64,000 nt of DNA from Collinsella sp. (lineage in GTDB: Bacteria; Actinomycetota; Coriobacteriia; Coriobacteriales; Coriobacteriaceae), in NCBI GenBank assembly GCA_018381235.1, contig JAGZSF010000014.1, positions 10,743-74,742 of the forward strand. Reading direction: 5' to 3'. The notes beneath the pieces were generated by a model. That model was not told the DNA's origin. It saw only the letters and a list, made by a program, of their open reading frames with translations, and ran no database searches. A program made the position numbers and the translations under genes. Below, piece after piece: positions 16,637 to 26,047 of the stretch (position 1 is its first letter; each line of letters opens with the position of its first letter).

Positions 16637-16773
16637 GCGCCCGGACATATTGCCACTTAACGGCGCAAATCCGGTCCTCAGAATGGGACACATGGCCCAC
16701 CCGAACGAGCCGCTCGCGCGTACAGTAAAGACAGGTAATCCATGGACGGTTACAGATCGAGGAGGACACGACC

Positions 16774-17367
16774 ATGAAAAAGAAGGCCTTTGCGATTCTC
16801 ACCCTCTGCATCAGTCTCTTTGCCGCGGTTGCCCTGGTGGGCTGTGGCGGAAGCGGCGGCGCTACCGGCAGTGGCGGTGGCGGCGGAGCAGAAAAGCCAG
16901 CCGTGGATATGAGGACCGACTTCATTTGGTTTAAGGTCGAGGTCCCCGAGGGCGTCGAGGTCACCGACGTCGCAGGCGATACCGCCGACAGGGCCCAGTT
17001 TAAGTTCACCGAGAGCGAGCACGCCAGCGATCGCTTCATCCCCGTCTTCGATCCTGACAAGAACGCCGACGAGCTGTTCGACTACGAGGCAAAGTGGAAT
17101 GCCAGCTTTGAGTGGACCGAGAATGACCCCGTCAAGTACAACGGCAAGACTTGGCGCAACGCTTCCTATACACACTCGGGCGGCGTGACGACTGAGTACT
17201 TCACCGAAGCAGGCGGCGGCAGCGTGTACGTGCGCATCGACAACGTAGAAGAGCACAAGGACGCCGTCGAGACCATGATGAAGTCTCTGGAATTTGCCGA
17301 TGACATCGCCAAGGCCAAGACCGAGGCCATGGATGTTAAGCTCGACGATATCGAGATTAAGCGCTAA
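16774..17367 (+). CDS. Secreted lipoprotein, paralogue 2
   Basis: 197 residues with signal MKKKAFAILTLC, lipobox LVGC (Cys about residue 24), a Gly-rich linker and a mature domain homologous to the preceding lipoprotein. ATG follows GGAGG at a suitable distance. It has its own upstream copy of a 19-nt motif (16683-16701), a possible -10 TACAGT at 16721-16726, and its own terminator, so the two genes are separate transcription units from a duplication that included the regulatory region. Function unknown. Confidence 0.8.
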   Translation: MKKKAFAILTLCISLFAAVALVGCGGSGGATGSGGGGGAEKPAVDMRTDFIWFKVEVPEGVEVTDVAGDTADRAQFKFTESEHASDRFIPVFDPDKNADELFDYEAKWNASFEWTENDPVKYNGKTWRNASYTHSGGVTTEYFTEAGGGSVYVRIDNVEEHKDAVETMMKSLEFADDIAKAKTEAMDVKLDDIEIKR

Positions 17368-17437
17368 GCGACTCGCGAGCGCAACGAAAAACACGAGCAC
17401 AGTGCCAACAAGCGGCGGTGCCCCAGCGCTTCGTACT

Positions 17438-17470
17438 AAGGGAGGGCCGGTAAACCGACCCTCCCTTTCT
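17438..17470 (+). terminator. Terminator after lipoprotein 2
   Basis: AAGGGAGGGCCGGT (17438-17451) pairs with ACCGACCCTCCCTT (17454-17467) with one mismatch, then TTCTT. The remaining 200 bp up to the next gene (17471-17672) hold nothing I can identify except the GGAGGAG ribosome site just before 17673. Confidence 0.75.
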
Positions 17471-17672
17471 TATGCCGGTAGCCGACGAACGCAGGATGCC
17501 GGACGCCGGAACCACCCCAAATGTGGCAACGGTACGAAAACGGCAAGCACCCCAACACGTCCACCCGCCGATTTATAGCGCCGCGCACACAATTTAAGCC
17601 GACACCTTTAAACATCCGGGCAGTATAGTGACCAAAATGAGCGCATAACCGCACCCTGCGAATGGAGGAGTT

Positions 17673-20162
17673 ATGACCGAACACCACGCCATCAGTCGTC
17701 GAGCATTTACGCTGGGCCTAGGACTTGCGGCGTTGTCGCCGCTTGCAAGCCTGCCCGAAACCGCGGGATTGGGCCTTCCCATGCGCGCGGCATTTGCAGA
17801 AGACACGCCCACATCGGCGGCCACCCTCGACAAGTTCGTCATTCGCCTTCGCCCCGCGGGCTATTTTCGCACCGCGAGCGTCAACGAAGACGGCAACGTC
17901 ATCGGCAACGTCTGTCACCTGTTTAATGACGGCACGTCCAGCAAGCCCATCCTTGAGCACGTAGCGACCGATACAGAAAATACAAATTGGTATGCTATCC
18001 GCACCTTGCTCAATTTCGAAGAGCACAAGAAGACGGGCTACAGCATTTGGTCGGTCGATGGCGACTCGGACAAAGATGGAAAGGTCATCCACGTATGGAG
18101 TGGCGAGCATGACGGCAAGGCCAGTCGCTCTTTTGCGTTCAAGCGTCAATCAAACGGTACCTATATCATCCGAGACCGCACGGTCGAGAAAGAAACCGAG
18201 AAAAAAGACATTAAGTACCTGGCCATAGAAAAGGACGGCAAAGACCAGGACAACAATAAGATCTGCCATAAGAGTAAGAGCATTCCGTGGGAGCTCGAGC
18301 TTGTCGGCTACAGCATGGACAAGACCAATGCCACAGTTAGCAGCATCGACTGGACCACGTATAGCAGCTACGTCGACGGACCATGTTGGATGAGCCACGT
18401 CGATGGCAACAAATACCTCGACGAGCTGAGCATCCCGGGCACGCACGATTCGGGCACCTGCAGCGTGGACAACGACACTGAGCCCCAATCCTCGCAAGTA
18501 AAATGCCAGCAGGATTACATTCCCACGCAGCCGCTCGAAGGCATTCGCTATTTTGATATCCGTCTCGGAAAGGGCGACAACCCTGGCATCGACCATGGGA
18601 TGTACTACCTGCTCAAAAAAGACGCGTACTTTTTGCATCTTTCCGATGTCATAGGCTACTTCAAAACGTTTTTGAACGAAAACCCGACAGAAGCGCTCAT
18701 CATGCTTGTATCACGAGGCAACGACGAGGCTACCGACGAAAGTGTTACGACGGCTTTCGCCAAGGTTTTGGACGACAACCCCAAACTGTTCTATACGTCG
18801 AGCCGCGTTCCCACACTGGGCGAGGTGCGCGGAAAGATCGTCCTGCTACGTCGATTTGGACTCGACGGCGACAGCGTAAGCGGCCACACGTGGGGACTCG
18901 ACCTCACCGAATGGGATAACAAAATCGCAGCGCACACCGACAGCAGTTCCATGTGCCTCGTCCAAGACGCGCAGGGCTTTGAAGCCGCGGGGGAAACAGG
19001 CGACAAAGAGCCCTATTGCACCAAGGTATACGCCCAGGACAAGTACAAACTCACGGGAACCGACAAGCTCAGCTGGGTCGATAATGCGCTGAAGGAAACG
19101 ACCGGGCGCACGCGCAACGAGGTAGATGTCGAGGACGATAACGGGGCCAAGGAGAAAGTCCTGGAGCGTTGCTGGTCTATCAACTACACCAGCTGCACGG
19201 GCTTGTCGCACGGAGGCAATCCTTTTACCTCGGCACGAGTAGTCAACGAGCATCTGTATAAGAGCCCGTACATCAATCCCAGCGGCATCGAGGATACAAA
19301 GTCAGATTACCTCAAGCACATTGGCATCATCGCATCCGACTTTGTTGATGCGGCGCTGGCCCGGAGCATCTACCAGCGCAATTACGATACGGAGCACAAG
19401 CAGACGGCTTCGTACTATCTCCCGTACTATCTCCCGACCCGCATGCGCATGACGTACGGCGACTCGCTGAGCGATGCCTCATTCCAGGATGGCAAGACCG
19501 TTGGCGAGGGCCGTTTCCGCCTCGTTAACAGCAGCAACGTACTCAACGTGGCCGCTTCTGGCAGCGCGTTTGCCATCGAATACGTGGATGTCGACGCCCT
19601 GGGCAACGAGACCGCTACAGGACTGCAGGGCTTCGTGCCCATCGATATCGATCCGCTCGCGCTGACGCCCCATTTTGAGGGACTCGAAGGCCTTAAGGCC
19701 GGCGAAGACGTGCGCGCCAAGATTGCGGCATCACTCGAGGGCAAGCTCGAAACCGACGCCTGCACCGCCCAGCTCGAGTTTGTGCACGACGCGGACGGCG
19801 CTCCGGGCACGGCAATGGCCGAGGGCGAGGCATTTGCCGCGGGGACGTATTGGGTGCGTGCGAAAGGTCTGTTGGGCGACGCGGCGCAAAACTACACGCT
19901 CGCCAGCGACGGAGCCGCAAACTTTACCGTAGCGGCCTCGGACAGTGCAGGCGGCACCGGCAGCGGCACGGGTTCCAGCGCAGGCAGCGCTGATAAGAAT
20001 GGTAAGGGCAACAAGGGCAAGGGCTCGGGCGGAAAACTCGCCGACACGGGCGACGGCTCCGGCATTGCCGCCGGGCTCGCCGCTGCCGCCATGGCGACAA
20101 CGGTCGCCGGCGCGGCGATGCTTGCCAATGACCGCGAAAACGTTGGGGACGACAGCGAATAG
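17673..20162 (+). CDS. Tat-exported, wall/membrane-anchored PI-PLC-like phosphodiesterase
   Basis: 829 residues. The N-terminus has a twin-arginine signal (SRRAFTLGLG, cleavage after about residue 45). Residues 50-220 look like a beta-rich, possibly ricin-type lectin region. A PI-PLC X-type catalytic domain starts at LSIPGTHDSGTC (about 250) and continues with YFDIRLG and FLNENPTEALIML. Next is an Ig-like or spacer part, a Gly/Ser/Lys linker, then LADTGDGS, a hydrophobic helix and an acidic tail: a sortase-type sorting signal with Ala replacing Pro of LPxTG. The tail after the helix lacks the usual positive cluster. Family enzymes cleave phosphoinositide or related lipids; the true substrate is unknown. 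Confidence 0.82.
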   Translation: MTEHHAISRRAFTLGLGLAALSPLASLPETAGLGLPMRAAFAEDTPTSAATLDKFVIRLRPAGYFRTASVNEDGNVIGNVCHLFNDGTSSKPILEHVATDTENTNWYAIRTLLNFEEHKKTGYSIWSVDGDSDKDGKVIHVWSGEHDGKASRSFAFKRQSNGTYIIRDRTVEKETEKKDIKYLAIEKDGKDQDNNKICHKSKSIPWELELVGYSMDKTNATVSSIDWTTYSSYVDGPCWMSHVDGNKYLDELSIPGTHDSGTCSVDNDTEPQSSQVKCQQDYIPTQPLEGIRYFDIRLGKGDNPGIDHGMYYLLKKDAYFLHLSDVIGYFKTFLNENPTEALIMLVSRGNDEATDESVTTAFAKVLDDNPKLFYTSSRVPTLGEVRGKIVLLRRFGLDGDSVSGHTWGLDLTEWDNKIAAHTDSSSMCLVQDAQGFEAAGETGDKEPYCTKVYAQDKYKLTGTDKLSWVDNALKETTGRTRNEVDVEDDNGAKEKVLERCWSINYTSCTGLSHGGNPFTSARVVNEHLYKSPYINPSGIEDTKSDYLKHIGIIASDFVDAALARSIYQRNYDTEHKQTASYYLPYYLPTRMRMTYGDSLSDASFQDGKTVGEGRFRLVNSSNVLNVAASGSAFAIEYVDVDALGNETATGLQGFVPIDIDPLALTPHFEGLEGLKAGEDVRAKIAASLEGKLETDACTAQLEFVHDADGAPGTAMAEGEAFAAGTYWVRAKGLLGDAAQNYTLASDGAANFTVAASDSAGGTGSGTGSSAGSADKNGKGNKGKGSGGKLADTGDGSGIAAGLAAAAMATTVAGAAMLANDRENVGDDSE

Positions 20163-20197
20163 GCAAGCCCGCCTTTTAGACACATCGACTCAATTGG

Positions 20198-20231
20198 GGG
20201 GCGCAGAATACCGTTCTGCGCCCCGATTTTT
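20198..20231 (+). terminator. Terminator after the PI-PLC-like gene
   Basis: GGGGCGCAGAA (20198-20208) pairs perfectly with TTCTGCGCCCC (20214-20224), followed by GATTTTT. Confidence 0.88.
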
Positions 20232-20256
20232 ACCTTAGCCCGAACACCGTTATCGG

Positions 20257-20526
20257 CTACATCACCATGTTCAGCGCATTCACGAACTCCTGAGCTTGGG
20301 AGCGGCTGCTCAGACTAAAGACACAGGCAGTCAACAGCCTGTTACGTAGGAAAACGTCGCGGCCCTTGATCCTGCTGACCCCCGTAATGTCCTTAAGATA
20401 AACAATCTCGGTGTGCTTGCCACCAAAAGTGCCCTTCTTGAGCACCTCGATGCGGTTAAGGTAGATCTTGACGTCTTTAAACCTACCCGAACCTTTGTCC
20501 TGGAACAGCAGCGTGTTGTTGTCCAT
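20257..20526 (-). CDS. Small PH-like domain protein, function unknown
   Basis: 89 residues, mostly beta-strand with one C-terminal helix (SRSQAQEFVNALNMV). That pattern recalls bacterial PH/GRAM-like domains. The segment KIYLNRIEVLKKGTFGGKHTE followed by YLKDITGV is typical of such folds. ATG 20526 has GGGAG 8 nt upstream; the longer frame starts with GTG at 20571 without a good site. It stands alone, converging on the PI-PLC-like gene. No function can be assigned. Confidence 0.6.
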   Translation of the reverse strand: MDNNTLLFQDKGSGRFKDVKIYLNRIEVLKKGTFGGKHTEIVYLKDITGVSRIKGRDVFLRNRLLTACVFSLSSRSQAQEFVNALNMVM

Positions 20527-20694
20527 ACGCGTCACTCCCGCGGGGTTCGCTAAAACTGCCTCTATGGTCACATTTTAACCACCGCAAGGCTCCCATGCGA
20601 AGGTGCCAGACAACATAGCAATTCGTGTCCGCGCGAGGCTTTAAACTAAATGCGTTAAAGATGCATTCCACAAGAGGAAAGTGGGGCGACAGTG

Positions 20695-21744
20695 ATGGGT
20701 GAACTAGTAAACCGTGGAGAATCGGCAATCGTGCCCGAAGGTTTTTACAAGCAGGTCTCCTCGATTCTCAACGCCGCTCGCGACAAGGCCTATACCGCCG
20801 TTAACTTTGCAATGGTTGAGGCATATTGGGAGATCGGCAAGAGTATTGTAGATGAACAGGGCGGAGAGGAGCGCGCAGCATATGGAGAGGCATTGATTGC
20901 AAGCCTCTCCAGAAGGCTTACCGCGGATTTCGGAAGAGGCTTTGGCATCGCAAACCTTCGCAATATGCGTCAGTTCTTTCTTGCGTTTCCAATTCGCGAC
21001 GCACTGCGTAGCGAATTGAGCTGGACTCATTACCGCAGGTTGATGCGCATTTCCGACCCTGATGCTCGCACCTGGTACATGAACGAATGCGCCGATTCTC
21101 GTTGGAGCACGCGTCAGCTCGAACGCCAGATCAACACCATGTTCCGCGAGCGCCTACTTGCCAGCAAGGACAAGGAGGCCGTCACCCAGGAAATCCAAAA
21201 GAGCGCCCCGGCTCGTCGCCCCGAGGATATCATCCGCGACCCATATGTACTGGAGTTTTTAGGTTTCTCGGACGATACTGCGTTTCGCGAGAGCGATCTA
21301 GAGCAGGCGCTCATCACGCATCTTCAGAAGTTCCTGCTGGAGCTTGGCCGTGGTTTCGCTTTCGAGGCGCGCCAAAAGCGCATCACCTTTGATGGACGCC
21401 ATTTCTATATTGACCTTGTTTTTTACAACTATCTGATGCGCTGCTTCGTGCTCATCGACCTTAAGACGGACGACCTTACGCATCAGGACCTGGGCCAGAT
21501 GCAAATGTATGTGAACTACTACACGCGCGAGCTCATGAACGAAGGCGACAATCCGCCCATAGGCATCGTGCTCTGCGCGGACAAAAGCGATTCGATTGTC
21601 GAGTACACGCTGCCCGAAGACAACGACCAAGTGTTTGCCGCCAAATACCTGCCGTATCTTCCAAGCAAGGAAGAGCTGGCGCGCGAACTAAGCGCCGAGT
21701 ACCGCGCCATCAACGAAGCGACTAATGGCGAAACGCAAGGGTAG
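20695..21744 (+). CDS. YhcG/DUF1016 family PDDEXK nuclease
   Basis: 349 residues. The N-terminal DUF1016 helical region (YWEIGKSIVDEQGG, FGIANLRNMRQFF, SWTHYRRLMRI) precedes a C-terminal PD-(D/E)XK nuclease domain with YIDLVFYN and LIDLKT as the acidic and Asp-x-Lys active-site strands, then LGQMQMYVNYY. These nucleases are usually accessory and often lie near restriction or defence genes. Here the gene stands alone, and its codon use is slightly AT-richer than its neighbours, consistent with acquisition. GTG 20692 directly precedes ATG 20695 and either could start it. Target unknown. Confidence 0.88.
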   Translation: MGELVNRGESAIVPEGFYKQVSSILNAARDKAYTAVNFAMVEAYWEIGKSIVDEQGGEERAAYGEALIASLSRRLTADFGRGFGIANLRNMRQFFLAFPIRDALRSELSWTHYRRLMRISDPDARTWYMNECADSRWSTRQLERQINTMFRERLLASKDKEAVTQEIQKSAPARRPEDIIRDPYVLEFLGFSDDTAFRESDLEQALITHLQKFLLELGRGFAFEARQKRITFDGRHFYIDLVFYNYLMRCFVLIDLKTDDLTHQDLGQMQMYVNYYTRELMNEGDNPPIGIVLCADKSDSIVEYTLPEDNDQVFAAKYLPYLPSKEELARELSAEYRAINEATNGETQG

Positions 21745-22167
21745 CAGCACGTTGCGACCGAAGCCACCGCAGCCGTCGCAGGCGCACTCGCGGTTGCGAC
21801 GCACGCTACGAAACAATACCGGTCATGGACGCCGGCAACGACATTCTAGCCGTGGCTGGCGAGCGTGACCTGACAGGCAAAGACGCGGCCTTCGTCTGAT
21901 GTGGGTCCATTGGCTGCCACAGAAAAGGGCCGGTTGCAGCCGGCCCTAGACGATAATACCTGCGTTGCCCGCGCTTCCGAAGTGTGACTAGCTGAAGAGC
22001 GGGTTCCGCGGCACAACCTGATTTTACCCAGTGAGGAGGCTCTTTTGCAGCCGCTCCACTGTTTATTTACATCTGGCACCCTCAAACAATCAGACGGCAG
22101 CCCGCACTCCTGAGAGCTGCCCCGCACCCCCGGCCATCACCTTACGGCAACAACCGGTGCTACTCCC
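21745..22167. other. Gene-free 423-bp region with possible remnant
   Basis: No supported gene. A 24-codon frame at 21825-21899 (+) has coding-like codon use but no ribosome site, and the bases before it also read as Ala/Val-rich codons. Together they may be a decayed gene tail. GGGCCGG..CCGGCCC near 21928-21947 is a small hairpin. Confidence 0.35.
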
Positions 22168-23505
22168 CTACTTCCCAAATAGCGCACCCAGCAGACCGCG
22201 GCGTTTGGGCTTCTCCTCTCGATAGGAACCCTCGACGGCGGCTGCAACCTGGCGCGGTTGCTCGCCGCCTCCACGGCGCACGATCTGGTACAGGAAGGGC
22301 GATTTAACGTATTTGACCTCGACGGGCGTGGCGTGCACGGTGCTCTCACCGGACAGATGCAGGCTCGGGCTGAGCGACGCCACGATATGCGTTTCGCGCT
22401 TGTCGCTAAACACCACCGCGGCCGCGCGGCCCGTCTGGCCGTTTACGGCAATGCGCACCTGCTCGCCATCGCGGCCGTCTGTCGCCGGACGATCGACAAA
22501 GTAGACCGGCACCATCACCAGGCCGTCCTTATGTTTGCGGGCCTTGCGCGCCCACGTGCGGATGCTCTTTTTATTGAACCCCAGCACCGCCTCGGCGTCG
22601 TTGCCCGCAACGTCGAGCGCCAACTTATCAATAACCACCTGGTCCTTGGTAGACGCATCGACGGAGACAACGCGAAAGTCACCTTCCTGCATGGCCGGGT
22701 CAAACGGCCCAACCTTGGCAAAGTCCCACGGCTCCAAAATGCCCATGAGGCGAACGTCCAGGTAGTTTGCCCTGGGATATGCCCAGTCGAGCACCTCGTA
22801 GTACACCAAGGTCTCCTTGCTCAGGCCCTTGCCCGGGAAGGACGCCATCATGCGCAGGTCCGCCAGCGCCATGGGGAAATAGAAGAGCATCATGTCGTTT
22901 TGGATCGCATCTTCCACGTCGTGCCCGGCAAAGGCTTCCGCATACTGGCGCACCAGCTGCAGTGCGTTGGCACGTGCCTGCTGCGGCGAGATTTCGCAGG
23001 GAATGCCCTGCTCCGGCACATACTCTGCACCCACGCCCATGGTCAGACGCTTGCTGAAGGTACCGGGCTTGAGCAGGTCGGCAATGCCGATCTTGTTGCC
23101 GCAGGACGGGCACTCAAACACACGCTGCGTTGACTCGCCCTCAAAGGACGCTCCGCAGAAGGGGCAAGGAATACTCACATGCGTAGCCTCTTGGAACTCT
23201 TGCGCCGTGCCGCGATCCTCCCACAGCAGATGTTCCAGGACCGACTGATTGCGCCAGTGCGAATTGAAGAAATACCAGTCCGGGTCCTCCGGGCGCTCGA
23301 GTTGCGACACATGCGTGAGCTTGAGCAGTCCATCCACCACCGTCAACGGCGTATGGCGAATGCCCAAAGCGCTCTTGGGCTCTCCGGCGTCCGCCTGCCA
23401 CGGAATGACCGCACCGCAATAAGCGCACTCAAAGCTGCGCTTAGCTTGGTGTGTGTACATAGGGCCGCCGCAGTTTTGACATTTAATGGCAAACATCTCG
23501 TCCAT
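22168..23505 (-). CDS. Zinc-ribbon protein of unknown function
   Basis: 445 residues. Two zinc ribbons are visible. The first, near residue 8, has CQNCGG and CAYCGA pairs; the second, near residue 100, has CPFCGA and CPSCGN pairs. The remainder is unassigned alpha/beta sequence, including VLGFNKKSIRTWARKARKHK, then a basic tail ending in KPKRRGLLGALFGK. ATG 23505 follows AAAGGAGG at 8 nt. No signal peptide is present, so it is cytosolic. It is divergent from the cation efflux gene (218 bp). Zinc ribbons at the N-terminus suggest nucleic-acid or protein contact, but no enzyme motif is seen. Confidence 0.75.
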   Translation of the reverse strand: MDEMFAIKCQNCGGPMYTHQAKRSFECAYCGAVIPWQADAGEPKSALGIRHTPLTVVDGLLKLTHVSQLERPEDPDWYFFNSHWRNQSVLEHLLWEDRGTAQEFQEATHVSIPCPFCGASFEGESTQRVFECPSCGNKIGIADLLKPGTFSKRLTMGVGAEYVPEQGIPCEISPQQARANALQLVRQYAEAFAGHDVEDAIQNDMMLFYFPMALADLRMMASFPGKGLSKETLVYYEVLDWAYPRANYLDVRLMGILEPWDFAKVGPFDPAMQEGDFRVVSVDASTKDQVVIDKLALDVAGNDAEAVLGFNKKSIRTWARKARKHKDGLVMVPVYFVDRPATDGRDGEQVRIAVNGQTGRAAAVVFSDKRETHIVASLSPSLHLSGESTVHATPVEVKYVKSPFLYQIVRRGGGEQPRQVAAAVEGSYREEKPKRRGLLGALFGK

Positions 23506-23723
23506 GGAAACGTCCTCCTTTGCACAGGGGCTGTCGGCATTAAGTATGTCGATCAAACAGGCACATGCCCATACCCATGTGGCCCAAAATGGACCACCCA
23601 GGCAGACGAGAAGGCTCGCTCGTTAGCACCGGCAGACTATTGCTGCATTTTCTGAGCATCGGTGCACGGCGCCCCCGCGCGAGCTACACTATCCCCTTAA
23701 ACATGATTGTGAGGACGACCGCT

Positions 23724-24905
23724 ATGCTATTTGTAAATCGGCTGGTACATACGCTTGTTCCCGGCAGCGAGGACGAGCCGGTCGATGCATCTTGCCGCAC
23801 CAACGCGGGTTTTACCGCAAGCCTCATCTGCATTGGACTCAACATCACCCTGTGCCTGGCCAAGGGCATCGCGGGCCTGCTCGCCGGCTCCGTCTCCCTC
23901 ATCGCCGACGCTTTCAACAACCTCTCCGATGCCTCGAGCAACATCGTGAGCCTGCTCGGGTTCCGCCTCGCCAGCCGCCCGGCAGACGAAGGCCACCCCT
24001 ATGGTCACGGCCGCTATGAGTACCTAGCCGGCCTGTTCGTCGCCGTCCTGGTCTGCGCCGTCGGCATCAACCTGATCCTCGAGTCGGTCACCAAGATCAT
24101 CAAGCCTTCCCCCACCGCTTACACGTTTATTTCCCTTGCGGCACTGGCTACGTCCATGCTCGTTAAGCTCTGGATGGCAGCGTTCAACCGCACGCTGGGC
24201 GATCGCATCGACTCGGAGACGCTCATCGCCACGGCGCAGGACTCCAAAAACGACGTCATCACCTCGGGCTCGGTCTTGGTGGCGGCGCTTATTTCGCAGA
24301 CGACCGGCTTTGACCTCGATGGCTGGGCAGGCCTGGGTGTGGGCATCTTCATCTGCATCAGCGGCATGGGCCTAGTGCGCGACGCCATCAGCCCGTTGCT
24401 GGGGCAAGCGCCCGACCCCAAGCTCGTCCAGGCAATCCGCGACAAGATCATGTCCTATCCACAGGTCTTGGGCACACACGACCTGATGGTGCACGACTAC
24501 GGCCCCGGTCGTCAGTTTGCCAGCGCCCACGTGGAGATGCCTGGCGAGGGCGACGCATTTGAGCACCACGAGATTCTGGACACCATCGAGCACGACATCA
24601 AGCGCCAGATGGGCATCGATATCACGCTGCACTGCGACCCCATCGCGACAACCGGCGACGACCTGCGCGGCTGGGTCAAGCGCGGCGTCATGCAGATCGA
24701 TCCCGCGCTCTCCATCCACGACCTGCACGAGCACGACGGGTTCGTTTCGTTTGACCTTGTGCGTCCCGACGGCTTTGACATATCCGACGAGGATCTGCTG
24801 GAGCTCGTCACGCGCATCGTGCACGAGCGCCGGCCCGACGTCTCATGCGTCGTCACGTTTGATTCGGGCTTTAGCTCGCCCGACCGTCCAGCAGAGCAGC
24901 TGTAG
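23724..24905 (+). CDS. Cation diffusion facilitator (CDF) metal transporter
   Basis: 393 residues. The family core is clear: six membrane helices with SLIADAFNNLSDASSN (helix II metal site, Asp residues), HPYGHGRYEYLAG, and helix V ATAQDSKNDVITSG (second Asp site). An extended cytosolic C-terminal domain (about 290-390) is larger than in minimal CDFs. Members export divalent cations such as Zn, Mn or Fe by proton exchange. The helix II/V residues read D-N..D and D..D rather than the H-x-x-x-D zinc pattern, which leans towards Mn or Fe. ATG 23724 has GAGGA upstream; ATG 23703 is less likely. Confidence 0.92.
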   Translation: MLFVNRLVHTLVPGSEDEPVDASCRTNAGFTASLICIGLNITLCLAKGIAGLLAGSVSLIADAFNNLSDASSNIVSLLGFRLASRPADEGHPYGHGRYEYLAGLFVAVLVCAVGINLILESVTKIIKPSPTAYTFISLAALATSMLVKLWMAAFNRTLGDRIDSETLIATAQDSKNDVITSGSVLVAALISQTTGFDLDGWAGLGVGIFICISGMGLVRDAISPLLGQAPDPKLVQAIRDKIMSYPQVLGTHDLMVHDYGPGRQFASAHVEMPGEGDAFEHHEILDTIEHDIKRQMGIDITLHCDPIATTGDDLRGWVKRGVMQIDPALSIHDLHEHDGFVSFDLVRPDGFDISDEDLLELVTRIVHERRPDVSCVVTFDSGFSSPDRPAEQL

Positions 24906-24923
24906 CCCCGCTCCGCTCGTCCG

Positions 24924-25910
24924 CTAGTTTCCCTGCGCGCCCGAGATGCCGTTTTGCAGGGCGTTCCAGGCATCCGTCGCCATGTCGCCCAAGTTCTGCG
25001 CGGTGTCGCCCAGGTTCTGGGCCGTATCGCCCAGCTCTTGCGCCTTGTCTCCCAACTCCTGTGCCTTGTTGCTCAAGTCCTCCAGCGTATTGGAGCTCGA
25101 GCTGTCGGTACCGCTTTGGCCGTCGGACGAGTTGCCCGAGCTGTTCTTGTGCGTGAGTTGAATTTCGAGGTTGCCGTTGTCGTTATAGTAGGCAGAAGTA
25201 ACGACCCAGTTGGCATCGACGACGGGCGTTGAGCCATCATCGGTCAGGACCACGGCATTCGAAAGATCGGCGCCGCGCGACTTGAGAAGCTTCTTGGCGT
25301 TGGACCAGTACTGCCCCGGGATATCGCTCAAATCGACGGTGCTAGACGAGGCGGACTCGGTTTGCTCGACAGCGGTATCGGCCGTTGAGCTCCCCCGCTT
25401 GTTGAGCATGCCCGACACGATGGCAAACACAACCGACAGCGCAAAGAAGATCGCCAGCACGATAAGGATCTTCTTGATCACGCTCGATGAACGCGACGGA
25501 GCCTCTTCCTCGTCCTCACCATACTGCGGAATCGACTTGGGATACTCGCGATAAGGCTGGCGCGCATACGGATCGCGCGACTCATAACGAGGCTGGGGCT
25601 GTGCCGTGCGCGGCATACACGTCGTCTGTTGAGGCTGCGGAATGGGATTTTGCGGCAGGTTGTTATAAGCGCCTGCCGCCGCATTGCCATACGGGTCCGG
25701 CGTCGCATTGCCATATGGGTCCTGCGGTGCATAATCAAACGAATCCCGCGGTGTATCGTCATAGGCCATGACGCGCGTAGGTTCGGCAGTGGACCGGGTC
25801 GCATCGGGAGCGGCGTAGCCGGGGTTTGGCACACCATGCGCCGCATCGGCGCCATTCGGCGTCTGAGGCGAGCCATATCCGCCCATCACGGTCGTCTTAT
25901 CCTGGTCCAT
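24924..25910 (-). CDS. Single-pass membrane protein with disordered N-terminus and heptad repeats
   Basis: 328 residues. The first 140 are Pro/Tyr/Asn/Gln-rich with repeated DPYGNA units. One membrane helix follows (IKKILIVLAIFFALSVVFAI, about 145-165), then an outside domain with LSDIPGQYWSNAKKLLKSRGAD (residues 190-250). The C-terminus has 7-residue repeats of the type AQELGDK/AQNLGDT, likely a coiled coil. Only general similarity to actinobacterial membrane stress or host-surface proteins is seen. ATG 25910 follows AAAGGAAA. It converges on the CDF gene with an 18-bp gap. Function unknown. Confidence 0.7.
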   Translation of the reverse strand: MDQDKTTVMGGYGSPQTPNGADAAHGVPNPGYAAPDATRSTAEPTRVMAYDDTPRDSFDYAPQDPYGNATPDPYGNAAAGAYNNLPQNPIPQPQQTTCMPRTAQPQPRYESRDPYARQPYREYPKSIPQYGEDEEEAPSRSSSVIKKILIVLAIFFALSVVFAIVSGMLNKRGSSTADTAVEQTESASSSTVDLSDIPGQYWSNAKKLLKSRGADLSNAVVLTDDGSTPVVDANWVVTSAYYNDNGNLEIQLTHKNSSGNSSDGQSGTDSSSSNTLEDLSNKAQELGDKAQELGDTAQNLGDTAQNLGDMATDAWNALQNGISGAQGN

Positions 25911-26047
25911 GCAACGTTTCCTTTCCGTCGCTTGCAAGCATCAAGTTATCCATGCATTCTACCCGCGCAAAAGCCTATGATGGGCAGAGCCAGTCGGTAT
26001 CTACAAGACATGCGCGACAGGTGGCAACAAGCGAATCGAGGAACGTC

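Noticed and set aside
21825..21899. 24-codon mini gene
   Set aside because: No ribosome binding site and no family; kept only as a possible remnant in the gap note.
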